From: Amanita rubescens
Taxonomy: Eukaryota; Basidiomycota; Agaricomycetes; Agaricales; Amanitaceae
DNA length: 64,000 bases
Direction: 5' to 3'
Assembly (NCBI GenBank): GCA_015039365.1
Contig: WION01000046.1
Location: forward strand, 1-64,000
This document shows positions 1 through 10,386 of this stretch, one piece after another. Under the pieces are notes generated by a model. The model was not told the DNA's origin and did not search any database. It saw nothing but the letters and a program-made list of their open reading frames with translations. Position 1 is the first letter of the stretch; each line of letters begins with the position of its first letter. The translations under genes were made by a program, and so were the position numbers.

Positions 1-54
1 ATGAGACAGTTTAAAGCGAGAAACCCAAATGATACGCACTATAACTGTCTGTGT

Positions 55-468
55 CTAGATCCATGTGGTCCCGGCCCATACTAGAACCAGTTTTTCTTGC
101 TCATTCATGAAGCAGGATTGCACCATAGTGGCTACGTTGTGCGGCTGCGCGGAGCTCCAAACCATGGTGTCGAACCACGAACGCGTTTCTTGGTGAAAGA
201 GATATTTGCAAAGAGTTCGCATGAACGGGCGGGGAAATACAGGGCGCTCAAATCTGCCACGAGATGGTCCAGAATGAGGAAGCGGAGACCGCTTTGGGCG
301 GAACAAGAGGGTGCCATTCAGGTCCAGTACAAGAAGCTTCTTGGAAAGTGGCGGAGATAATTCCGAAGACGCGGCTCTTGTCGTATGCAAAGTTGCGCGA
401 AATTGGCAATTCGCATTCGACCTTGTCTTGACGGTTGACCGCGTCGCTGCGCGGATGATGGTATCCAT
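55..468 (-). CDS. NIF/FCP1-type HAD phosphatase-like protein, N-terminal part
   Basis: The 137-residue reading frame carries the hallmark of the NLI-interacting-factor/TIM50 branch of HAD phosphatases: a hydrophobic strand followed by DLNGTLL near residue 50, then FERPVFPRPF and VWSSAQPHN, which match the usual RPxxxxFL and WSSxxPxxV blocks. These enzymes remove phosphate from serine, typically on the RNA polymerase II tail, or act as presequence-translocase subunits. The second motif-I acidic residue is Asn, as in many fungal family members. The first 40 residues are basic and Ser/Thr/Ala-rich, which could be a mitochondrial presequence. A TAG ends the frame right after the VWA block, where family members normally continue for over 100 residues. 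The rest may lie beyond an intron outside the window, or the gene may be truncated. Confidence 0.6.
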   Translation of the reverse strand: MDTIIRAATRSTVKTRSNANCQFRATLHTTRAASSELSPPLSKKLLVLDLNGTLLFRPKRSPLPHSGPSRGRFERPVFPRPFMRTLCKYLFHQETRSWFDTMVWSSAQPHNVATMVQSCFMNEQEKLVLVWAGTTWI

Positions 469-1068
469 GTTTTGTGTTGTTGATGTTTATTATTTTATTT
501 GCAACGCAGCACGTGGCGATTTCAAACTTCCCAGCTGGCAACGACATAGCCAACGATGCGTGCCACTTGGCGACTTTCAATGAGTGACCGTGAAACAAAT
601 CATTCTTTCCACAGACATCGTCGTCCCGAGGCACGATACCGCCAACCCCTGGACGAAGCCATATCTTTTCTGACAAAATTTCATTACGAATTTGACCTAC
701 AACAAGGAAAGACAAATCCACGATTACTATCCAAGTGACTCACCTTGTCTCACAACCAATATCCAGACCTGTGTCCCCATTCACGAATGACAGGATGGGG
801 TGGTTTTTATAATTATATGGCGCGGATTCGTTGAGTGCAAGAGCGAAGGCTCCAACCTTAGCCATTGCCATGTTTATTAACTTGGAAGACGCCGAAGAAC
901 TTGTAGGTGATTGAGCCCACTTGAGTCTCCCGTTTTTCAGTGGGGCTGAATGCATACGAGATGTTTCGTAGGCATGTCATCCAAAAATGTGACTTTAACG
1001 TCACATAAACCCTCGATTAAAACAGATGAGGGCGACTGTGCAGTCGGCTCTCGTCCTCTCTCGTCCTT
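469..1068. other. intergenic spacer, no gene recognised
   Basis: This divergent spacer between the phosphatase start and the KRE6-like start should hold both promoters. Short frames on either strand show no domain-like composition. Confidence 0.5.
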
Positions 1069-2752
1069 ATGCCTACCCTTCCAGGAACATCGAAGAGGCG
1101 GCTCCCGAATCCCCCCACTTTGATATCTCTTCCAGCACCGGTACGAGAGTCTGGTCGTTCCAATGAAGAGCCCGCATCGTCGCATTCTTCACGATCTTCC
1201 TCCGATAGTCACTCCTCGGGTAGTCCTGGATCATCTCAGGGGCCAACGTCTTCGCAATCAAAACTTTCCTCGGGGTCCATCTCCCCACCCCAGGAGTCTT
1301 CTCCAGAGTCAAGTCGACATGCTTCAGAAGTGACATTCGCTTTACCGCCTCCAAACCGCGCCATCCCCTTGAAGCGACACTCGCCTCTTAATCCTGCATC
1401 TTTTTCCAGCCTCCCTTTTTCTCACCCGAAGCCGCAAACGAGACCTAGTATCAGCCCATTGATACTAGAAAGCTACAGGAAGAACTCCACTTCTGCCACT
1501 TCTTCTCGTTCGTTTGGCTCGCGCCTGCACTTGAATCGTAGCACCACGGATGAAAATTTCTTTTCTCCACCAGCCTCACCTTACGCTCCCAGCTCCTCCG
1601 TATCCTCCACATTGGGAGGATCGAGTCTTTCCCTTCTGCCAGACGGGAAACATGGATCCGTTCTCCTTACGAAGGACGGCAACCTGATTCCTTTCCCGTC
1701 TGACCTATATTTGGTTGATAACGAGCCTATGAACGATGAAGACATGGCTTACACTTCTAATGAAAAGTTATTTCAAGTCGGCAATTATAACGTTTCCCTG
1801 CGGGGTATAGGCAACATTGTCACACTTGTCCTCCTGGTTACCGCCATTGCCGCATTGTTCATAATATATCCCATATTTTCGTTCTATCTTTACAGCAGTC
1901 AGAATACGGAGATATCGAACAACGGCAATTCAACCAATCTAAATGCCAGAAGTCAATCGCCTCTATCGTAAGTCGTGCGCACTCTAAGAATAAACGTACA
2001 TTCATTCCCGATCTCTATGAGTTATAGCATGGACTCCGGTAGTAAACACCCATCGGACGTTCTCAAAGTTGGAGCATCAGAGTACAAGCTGACTTTTGCC
2101 GACGAATGGGAGATGGATGGGAGGCGTTTTGGCCCAGGTACGTTCGCGATATGCTTCCTAAACAGTGAATATATCCGTTTGTAGGCCAGGACCAGGACTG
2201 GATTTCCTCAATCGACGACGATGCGAGTACGACGAGACAAGGATATCTTATATTTTCTCAACAAGCACACCTGCAAACGCGTATCCCGCAATGCCTCCCT
2301 GACGGCGGGTTCATTGACGTTGGCTTTTTCGTCGAAGGTATTCAGGAACGATGGCACGCCTACGTGAGCCTTTCTGTGGTGTCACAATATTATTGATTTT
2401 ATACCCGCTGTGCTATCGCCATAGTGGTCGGGAAACTGGTCCGTCATAAAAGATGGCGACGCGCATTTGACGGATGCGCTGTATATATCCACTGTCATAG
2501 GGCCGTTCGTGGTAACGCTGCATATGGAATTCGATGGCGGTGAGTCGCTGGGTAGCAAGCCGTTTGGTTCGGTCACTTAACTTTAGCTTGACTATAGGTG
2601 TTCGTTCACCAGCGGCTGTGGATTACGTCCGGTTTTACTCACCTCGGGCAAAGTACGCTTGCGGGGATGATGCTCCTCACGTCGCTCTTTACTTGAATTT
2701 GAGCGAGCACGGAGTAAATCATTCATACTCCAAATCACGGCCCGCTAAGTAA
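1069..2752 (+). CDS. KRE6/SKN1-like type II membrane protein lacking the GH16 catalytic core (copy 1)
   Basis: I read five exons, 1069-1967, 2028-2137, 2185-2363, 2425-2539 and 2598-2752, giving 485 residues. Residues 1-240 are Ser/Pro-rich and cytosolic-like. One transmembrane segment follows at about 248-275, then a short luminal part. Family blocks are recognisable: YKLTFADEWEMDGRRFGPG corresponds to the LVFSDEF..PGR.F.PGD block, GFIDVGFFVEG to GYIEVSASFPG, WSGNWSV to WPGAWTM, and AVDYVRFYSPR to RIDYVRVYQR. Between the WSGNW block and the DYVRFY block only about 40 residues remain, where other copies in this window have over 200, so the stretch with the GRGAPEIDIFE active-site motif is absent. 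Known KRE6/SKN1 proteins promote beta-1,6-glucan synthesis in the secretory pathway; this one is predicted to be non-catalytic. The frame is open throughout. Confidence 0.7.
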
Positions 2753-3229
2753 CCCGTGTGTTGATTTTGTTAAGAGAACGAACGATCTATTACTCGTCGC
2801 ATACCGGACACCTATTATTTTCATTTCTAATGCCTAGATTGATAGAGTAGTTCTTTTGTAGTGCTGCCAGAGGCGGAATATTGGGCGAACCAATTAGAAC
2901 GCCGTTATTTTCCGATATAAACATGTACAAATTGAATTTGATCCTTCTTTCTTCCAAAAATGCTCGCCTGGTGGGGTGAGTTGAGCTTAGAGCCGCACTT
3001 GACTCTAAATAGCTATGATCTATTTATAGTGATGTTCCGAGCAGCTTACGGCCGCCAACCAAGTCGGACTCCAAGCAAGTGAACAGCGCTGCATGTTGCA
3101 TCGAGCGTAATCCCGCGCTTCTGTTGGTGCACGACACACCTCAAGTGTTCATATCGCTGCCATCGACCCCCGTCAGGCCCTCAATACAGCATCCATACCC
3201 ACCATCTATGCTAAGCGGCTCCAGTGCCG
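2753..3229. other. intergenic spacer
   Basis: No gene recognised. It is AT-rich after the stop of copy 1 and should contain the promoter of the FHA gene. Confidence 0.4.
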
Positions 3230-3833
3230 ATGCATCCAGATTCCAATCGTAACACAATCTTTCGCATTCAATTAACGCCCTACCTCGACTCTCCTAATCC
3301 TTTTCAATTTGACGCCATCACGCGCGACCTACTTGAGTCTGGCACGATACTCCAAATCGGGCGGTTTACGGACCGTGGCGGATTAAGCTCCTCTGAAATC
3401 AATGCCCTAGGAACCGATAGACTCGTCTTCAAGTCCAAAGTCGTCTCGCGCAAACACGCCCAGATTTGGGTTGGGAATGGAGGGAAATTCTTCATCAAGG
3501 ATACCAAGTCGTCCGGTGGAACATTTCTGAACAATCGTAGGCTTAGCCTGGCAAATCAGGAAAGTATCCCGTTTCAGCTCAACGATGGGGATATTTTGCA
3601 GCTCGGAGTCGATTACCGGGACGGAACAGATGATTTTTGCAAGAACGTAAAGATCAGGGTGGCGTTATGGACGGTGCGGGAGGTGGACGCTTCCCAGTAT
3701 GTATTCCATATCTTTTCACTTTTTTCTTCAGGTTTTGACGATCTCTCCTAGGGTGACCGTTGATAGGCATCATGCCTTACTCCGGACACCCGTATCAGCC
3801 TCTCCTACGTTTCAAGAGTCGGGGTCGGAATGA
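3230..3833 (+). CDS. FHA-domain protein
   Basis: Exons 3230-3696 and 3752-3833 give 182 residues. The first ATG in the open frame is at 3230; an upstream stop lies at 3212. Residues 38-150 form a forkhead-associated domain, which binds phosphothreonine peptides. Visible FHA landmarks are QIGRFTD, the VSRKHAQIW strand with the key Arg and His, and SSGGTFLNN, followed by PFQLNDGDILQLG. This arrangement resembles the fungal Far10/Vps64-type FHA branch. Those proteins are normally longer, with a coiled coil after the FHA domain; here only about 30 residues follow. The second exon overlaps, in another frame, the proposed first exon of the downstream kinase K1. The two could be a single FHA-kinase gene split by an undetected splice or frameshift. 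Confidence 0.65.
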
Positions 3834-5531
3834 GTCATTACATGATATTAATTTGCAACACATCCGGCGGCGGCGCTCCCAAGAACCGCTTCCCGATGAA
3901 ACGGTTGACGCCACGCCTGATTATCAGCAACAGAGCCATGAATCTTCGTAAGTATGCTTTGATCCATACTCTAGTCCTGCCAGTGGTCGATTAATGATAT
4001 TCCAGCGCACTCTCGTGAGCGACTTAGCTCTGTATTGTATTCTACATCTCAATTACTCTTAGTCCATCCTTAGTTCTACCGCTGCTACTTGCGCTCCTCA
4101 AAGCAGAGGTACGCACCTGGAAGATACAATAGCAGTCAACTCATGATTGCCAGCCGATCACTCCCAATAGCTCAAAAGTGGGACAATTGCCCGTCCAACT
4201 TATGAGCACATTATTGACTCTAGGAAACTATGACGCTACCGCTTCCGGAATCAACGCTGACTCTGACGTGGAATTATTACTTGATTTCATTATATACGTA
4301 AGTTTGTTTGTATCACATCAGGTAGACTTGACGTATTTCACTATGAAGTTGCTCGATAAAGATCATTTGTCAAATCACACCATGCCAGACGCGAACCGAA
4401 AAGCCAGGTGGCTCATGTTCAAATTATTGGCTCAGAGACCGGTCACACCAAAGTCTCTTTTCATTACGGGCGTCGCAGCCGAGTTGAACCTTGGTTATCT
4501 TGGTATTGGCGGCTTCGGGTGCGTATTCAAGGGTGAATATCGAGGGAAGCAAGTTGCTGTGAAAGTATTGATTGATGGCCATAGAAATGTAAGTTACGCG
4601 CAACATCTCCGAACGAGTTCGTGCAGGTTTTACCTTATCAACCAGGATTCTGTGAATAAAGACTTTTGTCGAGAAGCCTTGGCATGGCGGTCGTTATCTC
4701 GTGATCAGCATATCCTTCCACTGCTAGGGATCTTCGAAGAGGGATCACGATTATTCCTGGTTTCGCCGTTCATGGAGAACGGGACGTTGGGTAGGTGGAG
4801 AAGGAGCCGGCGACCAAATGTCGAGGAGATACAGAAGCGGGTACGATTACCATATTCCGCGTTTTGTCATTCATTCTTTAACGTATCAACATTTCCTCAG
4901 ATATTCGAAGTAGCCGAAGGTATGCAATATATTCACTCTCAAGGAATCGTTCACGGCGATTTGCGTGGGGTTAGTATCTTTAAAGCACTTTCACAATCGT
5001 TGACTCTTCTCTCTTTAGGAGAATGTTCTACTAGATGCTTCTTTCCACTCGCGAATCACTGATTTTGGATTGACAAGGCATTCAGATGTTACAATCACCA
5101 ATTCTGCTACATCATTAACGTTACATTTCGCTGCTCCAGAGCTATTCGGAATGTGCAACAAATGTGGCCAGTTCGAATGTGATTGCCGCGGTACGGATTT
5201 GAAGGATACACACATGAGAAGAAAAACTTCCCAAACGGATGTCTACGCGTTCGGCTGCCTTTATTACGAGGTGAGCTCCAGTCACAGTACGGCGAGTCGG
5301 TCCTTAAGGGAACATGTACAGATTTATTTCGGCATCGCACCATTTTCAGATCTGGGCGAGTATCAGATAATCAAGCGTGTCACAGATGGGGAGCGTCCTT
5401 GGCGATTAGAGACCCCCAGGATGGGAGATGTTACGTGGGATTTGATTCAGAATTGTTGGGCTCCCAATCCGTCTGCCCGTCCGAATATGGAAGACGTTGT
5501 AGTGGAAATGACATCCATCTTGCGTACTTGA
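3772..5531 (+). CDS. TKL-like protein kinase K1 with a Cys-rich activation-segment insert
   Basis: Proposed exons: 3772-3947, 4006-4014 (9-nt micro-exon, optional), 4063-4108, 4154-4297, 4349-4588, 4646-4840, 4901-4969, 5019-5270 and 5322-5531, giving 446 residues. The N-terminus has a polar, Arg-rich stretch, then the half-module LPLLLALLKAE and the helical module shared by all kinases here. Kinase landmarks are GIGGFGCVFKG (P-loop), VAVKVL (Lys), HGDLRG (catalytic Asp), ITDFGLTR, APELFG and DVYAFGC. It therefore looks catalytically competent. The segment after APELFG is longer than in the paralogues and contains CNKCGQFECDC, a CxxC...CxC pattern that could bind metal. It is the only plus-strand kinase in the window and the most divergent. 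The first exon is the least certain part. Confidence 0.75.
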
Positions 5532-6011
5532 AAACCAAATGTATTCACCAAGGATTGTGAACACTGAATAGCTTAGTGGTTGACGAGCCCTAGAGGCCCC
5601 CTTGAAGCTCGTCCACCACCGACGCTGGATCCCAGGTAGTCTGCGCCATAGCTATAAGATCAATCGTAATATATCTCTAGCGTCGCATTAGCATGACTGA
5701 AATGGTTGCTTTTAGTCGTTACCAGGCAGACGTGGACTCAGAAGTACGGCCCGGGACTCTGTTATCGATCACGTTCAGCCACAGCCGTAGAAATACGAGT
5801 TGCGAAATATTTCATCTCACATGCGAGAAACCCGTATCCACATGCTGGAGAACAGATGATGCTTCGATGAGTACGTGGGTAGAGGACAAGTTTGCATGCG
5901 GTGGAGAGGGGCGTTTTTATCCGATCCACACCTGTGACCTCCCTTTGCCTGAGCTACCCTTGGACAGTAGATTCCTAAGAGCGTTTTCATGGCTTATAAA
6001 AATTCACCTTA
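5532..6011. other. intergenic spacer downstream of K1
   Basis: No supported gene. An open frame over 5693-6100 runs into the tRNA on the other strand and is rejected as coding. Confidence 0.45.
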
Positions 6012-6095
6012 TGTCCGTAGCTGGAGTCGAACCAGCGGCTTCTCGGAATTGCGATCAACCACAACGAGATGATTTAACCACTAATCGATACAGAC
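6012..6095 (-). tRNA. tRNA-His (GTG) with a 12-nt intron
   Basis: Read on the minus strand, a complete cloverleaf is present. The acceptor stem pairs GTCTGTA with TACGGAC (one G-T pair). The D stem is GATT/AATC. The anticodon stem is TCTCG/CGAGA, with loop TTGTGG...C and anticodon GTG. The T arm is GCTGG-TTCGACT-CCAGC. The B box GGTTCGACTCC is perfect. Nineteen bases lie between the anticodon stem halves, so a 12-nt intron sits just 3' of the anticodon at the canonical eukaryotic position. A discriminator A follows the acceptor stem, and no CCA is encoded. Confidence 0.93.
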
Positions 6096-6555
6096 CTTGA
6101 TACGCAGCAGTGATTTATAACGCATAATATCACGTATTTCGGCAACGCCGGAGTTTGATCCCCTTAAACACATGATGCGCCCACAGCGCGCGCGTTATTG
6201 TTATAACCTCGTCGTCTGCTTTCACTGGCATCTTTTACTTGCCTAGCAAAGTTCATTAGGTGGGCGAACAGTCTGTCCAGAAAACCACAGGGCTAGCGGA
6301 TTTGAGAAATTTCAGGGCCAGCGCTCTCTACCTAGAATGTTGTGCGCGGCATTAGAATTTCAACTTTGACACTTTATGAATTACCTTTGTAGTTGCGTGC
6401 ACCGTCGATTGTGCTGGTCAGCCCCCTCTTCCAACCGATTCGTCAGAGGCGGAAAGAATGATCATTGTTTGTTCCTATTTACGATATAACCATTACGCGG
6501 ACTACCCCGGCTTTCAAATTCAAGTTGCACACGTTCAACCACCTCCTGCGACAAA
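6096..6555. other. intergenic spacer between tRNA and F-box gene
   Basis: No gene recognised. The upstream regions of both the tRNA (minus) and the F-box gene (plus) lie here. Confidence 0.4.
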
Positions 6556-7987
6556 ATGAGCTGCAAAACGATACCAACTGAGATTCTATGCCAAATTTTC
6601 CTCTCTCTCTGCAAAGAACCTATTGCCATCCACGTGCTGGACAACAAATCGCACTTCGACGTATTCCCGTGGGCTGTAGGACAAGTTTGCAAACGCTGGA
6701 GAGATATATTTTTATCTTATCCATCCCTGTGGACTTCCCTTTCCCTGGAGTACGTCATTGATAGGAACATTCAAGATGCAGACTTGGATCCGGGTTTTCG
6801 CTGAAATGAATCGACGTACAACATTGTACATAGAACGATCCAGGCAGCTGCCACTTGCCATAATCGTTAACGTTGCTATTCAGAACTTCATTTCCGATCC
6901 GGAGTTAAGTCAACGATTTCCTAGGGCTGCGTGGAGATCATTGCTGTCATGCTCCAATAGGTGGAAAGGGGCGGATCTGGTGCTAAGAATCGAGCGTACC
7001 ATGGTTGACGATCTTCTTGAATGTCAAAATAAATTCTCAATGCTTGAGTCGATGAACCTGGAAGTAATGACTGAATACAAAGATTCCAAACAACGGGGCA
7101 GCGCGTTTGCGATGGCGCCGCGCCTTACCGAGCTTAAATTTAGACACTATAGAGCGAATTGCAGATGGCTTTTTCCTTGGTCGCAGTTGAAGAAGCTTGA
7201 CATAGAAATGTATGACGACTGGGATGCTGTTCTATCGCAGCTCCGAAACGTAGAGGAGCTACGGTACTTCTCTTACGTCGGTTATCCGGATTCCGATCCT
7301 TCATCTGCAATACGGCTTCCCCACGTCCGGTTCTTGGAAGCTCCCATGATTTACTCTGGCGGGTTGTTCGATCGGTTCGAAATGCCCTTACTGGAACATC
7401 TCTGCCTGTATGGCTGTATGCCACGCTTTGTTTTTGCAGAGGAGGGGTGGAAGGCGCAAATGGCATCATTGATCAATCGCTCGTCCTGCCGCATTCGCTG
7501 TTTGACGCTTCAATTCGCTGGCAACAAATTGACACGCGATATTGCGGAGATGCTATCTACTAGCATCGAGCGCCTGTGTATCAAGGACCCATTTGGAGAG
7601 GTCATTCATCCGTGTATTCGGTTCATTGCCGATTCCGATGATGGTGTCCACTTACCCAATCTGCAAGAATTGGAGGTAATATGCTGCCCTGGACAAGTTA
7701 GCAAGGGGTGTTTGGCAACGATACTTTATCTTTTGAAAGTACGGGGCAAAGCATCGAGGTTGGCACTTGGGGTGGTACCGCTCAAAAAAGTGACGGTCCA
7801 ATTCAAATTAAGATATTGCAATCTGCAGGCGCAATGTTGCGGGGGCTTGAGGGAGGAAGCGAAGATTGAGATGCTGGATAAAGTGATGGAAACGATGTGC
7901 AGTTGGTCATCTATTGCTGACATATCCTTTGACAAGACACATTCCCAGATTAGTATTAAGCCACATTTAGTGAAGAATAGTCGATAG
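6556..7987 (+). pseudogene. F-box/LRR-like protein, interrupted by a frameshift
   Basis: The first frame (6556-6803) begins with an F-box: IPTEILCQIFLSLC, then WAVGQVCKRWRDIFLSYPSLW, the pattern by which basidiomycete F-box proteins dock on Skp1 in SCF ubiquitin ligases. The second frame (open to 7987) carries EMNRRTTLYIERSRQLPLAI and then a long leucine-rich region with irregular repeats, as in the substrate-binding half of this large family. The two frames differ by one base and overlap at the TTTT run near 6795-6798; removing one T joins DLDPGF to AEMNRR naturally. I found no GT-AG intron of suitable phase at the junction. It is a recently frameshifted gene, a sequencing indel, or an unusual splice. 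The joined product would be about 475 residues. Confidence 0.75.
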
Positions 7988-8861
7988 TCAATGTAATATG
8001 AGCTGTTGTCCTGCTATTACCCTGCGCAGCAAGGTCACCCGCAAGGTAATAAATTCACAAAAACTGCAAAACGTGGGAAACATTCAAGATAAGATGATAA
8101 GGCACCACTTCGACTCGGTTTTCCTCTTCATCCTTCCTGTGTAGAGAAATCGGGCGCAAGGTTCGTGTCGGCGCTCCAGCGACAACATGGACGCGAAATG
8201 TGACTTGCGGCCTGCATTGCCCTATTGACCCCTATTTACGCCCAAACTTAATCATCAACGGCGATCGATCACCGATCCACCGGCAGCTGATCAAGATCCC
8301 GATCACGTCCCTGTGGCTGTGCCCATTCTCCTGATCGCACGTTCCTCATTCAACAAACCGCGCGTACACACGCACGATAAAGTAGTAAAACCACGACATT
8401 CCCAATTGTACTATTACATATCCCATTGAACCCGTAAAACTGAAAGAAAAAAAAAACCTCCTCCACGGCCGAACACCGGAAAACACCTTATCACCGCGCC
8501 AAGCCATCAATCAAATCGCAAAAAATTACACATCATCACGATCGTCGTCTCCATCACAACAAATCACGAATCACACGCGTGTCGTGTCCCCCCTAAGCAT
8601 GCGTACTCTCACTAACCCCTTCCGAATCGAAATACCCTCCTCCTGGCCCTTCCAACCCAAGCCCAGGAGGATTATCCTCCCCACCACCAGTCCTACCCAC
8701 CGACCTCGAGCGCGGTGTAACCGAATACAACTCGAGAGGTGATACGACATAGCTCGCGTCTACCCCTCCCGGAGAGGGTGGTGGTAAATTTGCTATTAGC
8801 GCCGGGGAGGAAGCTAGAGGGTTGTCGGAAGAGATTGGTAGAGAAGGGAGGAGACTAGTCA
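7988..8861. other. intergenic spacer
   Basis: No gene recognised. It holds the 3' flank of the F-box gene and of the minus-strand membrane-protein gene. Confidence 0.4.
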
Positions 8862-9783
8862 GTAGTCAGTAGTAGAAGAAATGCCGGGAGTAATAGTAGA
8901 CCCAGACCCAGACCCAGATTCGAGCGCGAGAGGGAGCGAAACAGACCTCGTTATACTCTCTGGAAGGAGCGGTAATTCGGGCGGTCGTAGTCTTTCGCTT
9001 CTCCTATTCCCTCTTTCCCTGTCCCTGTCCCTTTCTCCCCCTCGTTCACGTTCACGGTCTCCACCCCGTTCTCGTTCCCTTTCCCTATCCCGTTCACGAT
9101 CACGATCACGACCAGGACTAGGACTAGGCGTAGGCCTCCTACTCGACCTCCCCGATCTCTGTACATATTGTCCCACCTCTCCAATCCCAAACTCCACCCC
9201 CAGGACCAGGACCGGGACCAACGGTATACACAGGCGGAGGCGGCCTAAGCGTTCCTCCCGAACTGGCAGAACCAATAGTCCCACTACCAAACAGAGACGG
9301 CGGTGAGAGCACATCTTCAAAATCACCACTTTCAGGCCCATACCCGTAATAGTCGTAAGTGTCACCACCACCCACCACCACCACCACTGGTACTACCAGA
9401 CTGGGGAGGTTCAACCGTTATTGTTCCTAATCCCGTTGAGATAGTGGTAGCGGTAAGAGGTGGAGGAAGTGTAGCGGAAGGCGGAGGTGAAGGTCCATCT
9501 GTTGGGAAAGGCGTAGGAACGCGTCGAACTCCTCCGGGGCTATTAGCTCTACGCGTCGTCATCGTAATCGTCGTCGTCGCTTCTGGTGCGGAATCTGCGG
9601 AAGAATTGGATTGTTCAGAGTATCCTCGTTGGATTTGTCCCGTGCCTTGTTGGATTTGTCCGGCTTGTTGTTGACTCCACCTCTGTTGTTGTTGTTGTTG
9701 TTGTTGTTGGAAGGCGGGTTGAAGATCCTCCCCACTTGGCGTACGTTCGATCGACTCGGCATACCATGACCTTCCTCCTCCCC
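8862..9783 (-). other. low-complexity C-terminal coding extension of the polyQ membrane protein, read in several frames
   Basis: Downstream of the main frame the minus strand stays protein-like but changes frame. One frame covers 9362-9802, with SWYAESIERTPSGEDLQPAF and a short Q run. Another covers 9139-9414, with GDTYDYYGYGPESGDFEDV. A third covers 8862-9190, an RD/RE repeat tract ending in GISSTTDY. The switch near 9371 falls inside a GGT run with one extra G, so a single-base indel would restore continuity. This suggests a long, disordered, Pro/Arg-rich tail broken by indels, or short introns in repetitive sequence. The exact structure cannot be settled by eye. Confidence 0.45.
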
Positions 9784-10351
9784 CTAACCCTCCCCCCACC
9801 ACCGCCCTCCTAGTAGCAGTCGTACCCGTAGCCCAAGATCGGTGCGTCTCAGGTGAAGACGAAGAAGAAGGTTCTTGTCCCTCGCCTTCCGCGATCGGGA
9901 ATAAATCCGGAGGACGGGAAGGTGGAGGAGGTGGCGGGGTATGATAGGGTGATAAGAATCGGCTGTTGGTGGTGGTGGTGTAGTTGTGTATCGGTCGGTG
10001 GGGTTGATACGAGCGGATGTGGGGCCGCCGGGGGAGAGGGGAGGCATAGCTGGGATGAAGGGTGTTGTGTCTGGGGAGGTGTGATCTTGTAGTCCGGGAG
10101 GAGTGGGAGTGGTGTTGAGGAGAGGAAGAGGTGTGGTGTAGAGGCCATAGCCGCCTGGGGGGTAGAGGGGGGACAAGTCCGCGGGAGAGAGGGCGTGGAG
10201 GGATTGAGTTGAGGAACGGCGGAAGCGGGAAATGGGATCTTGTGGGGATGGCGGGATAACCGGGGCGAAGACCGGTTGAGAGGACATGAATGCCAGGGAG
10301 GGCGGGCCCGGTTGTTGTTGCTGTTGTTGTTGCTGCTGCTGCTGCTGCTGT

Positions 10352-10386
<35 letters not shown>

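Noticed and set aside
5693..6100. 135-codon open frame on the plus strand
   Set aside because: It overlaps the tRNA-His on the other strand, starts at an unsupported position and has no domain-like composition.
9559..9813. Small frames over the GTT/CAA repeats near 9680-9710
   Set aside because: Shadows of the second Q run in the membrane-protein tail.
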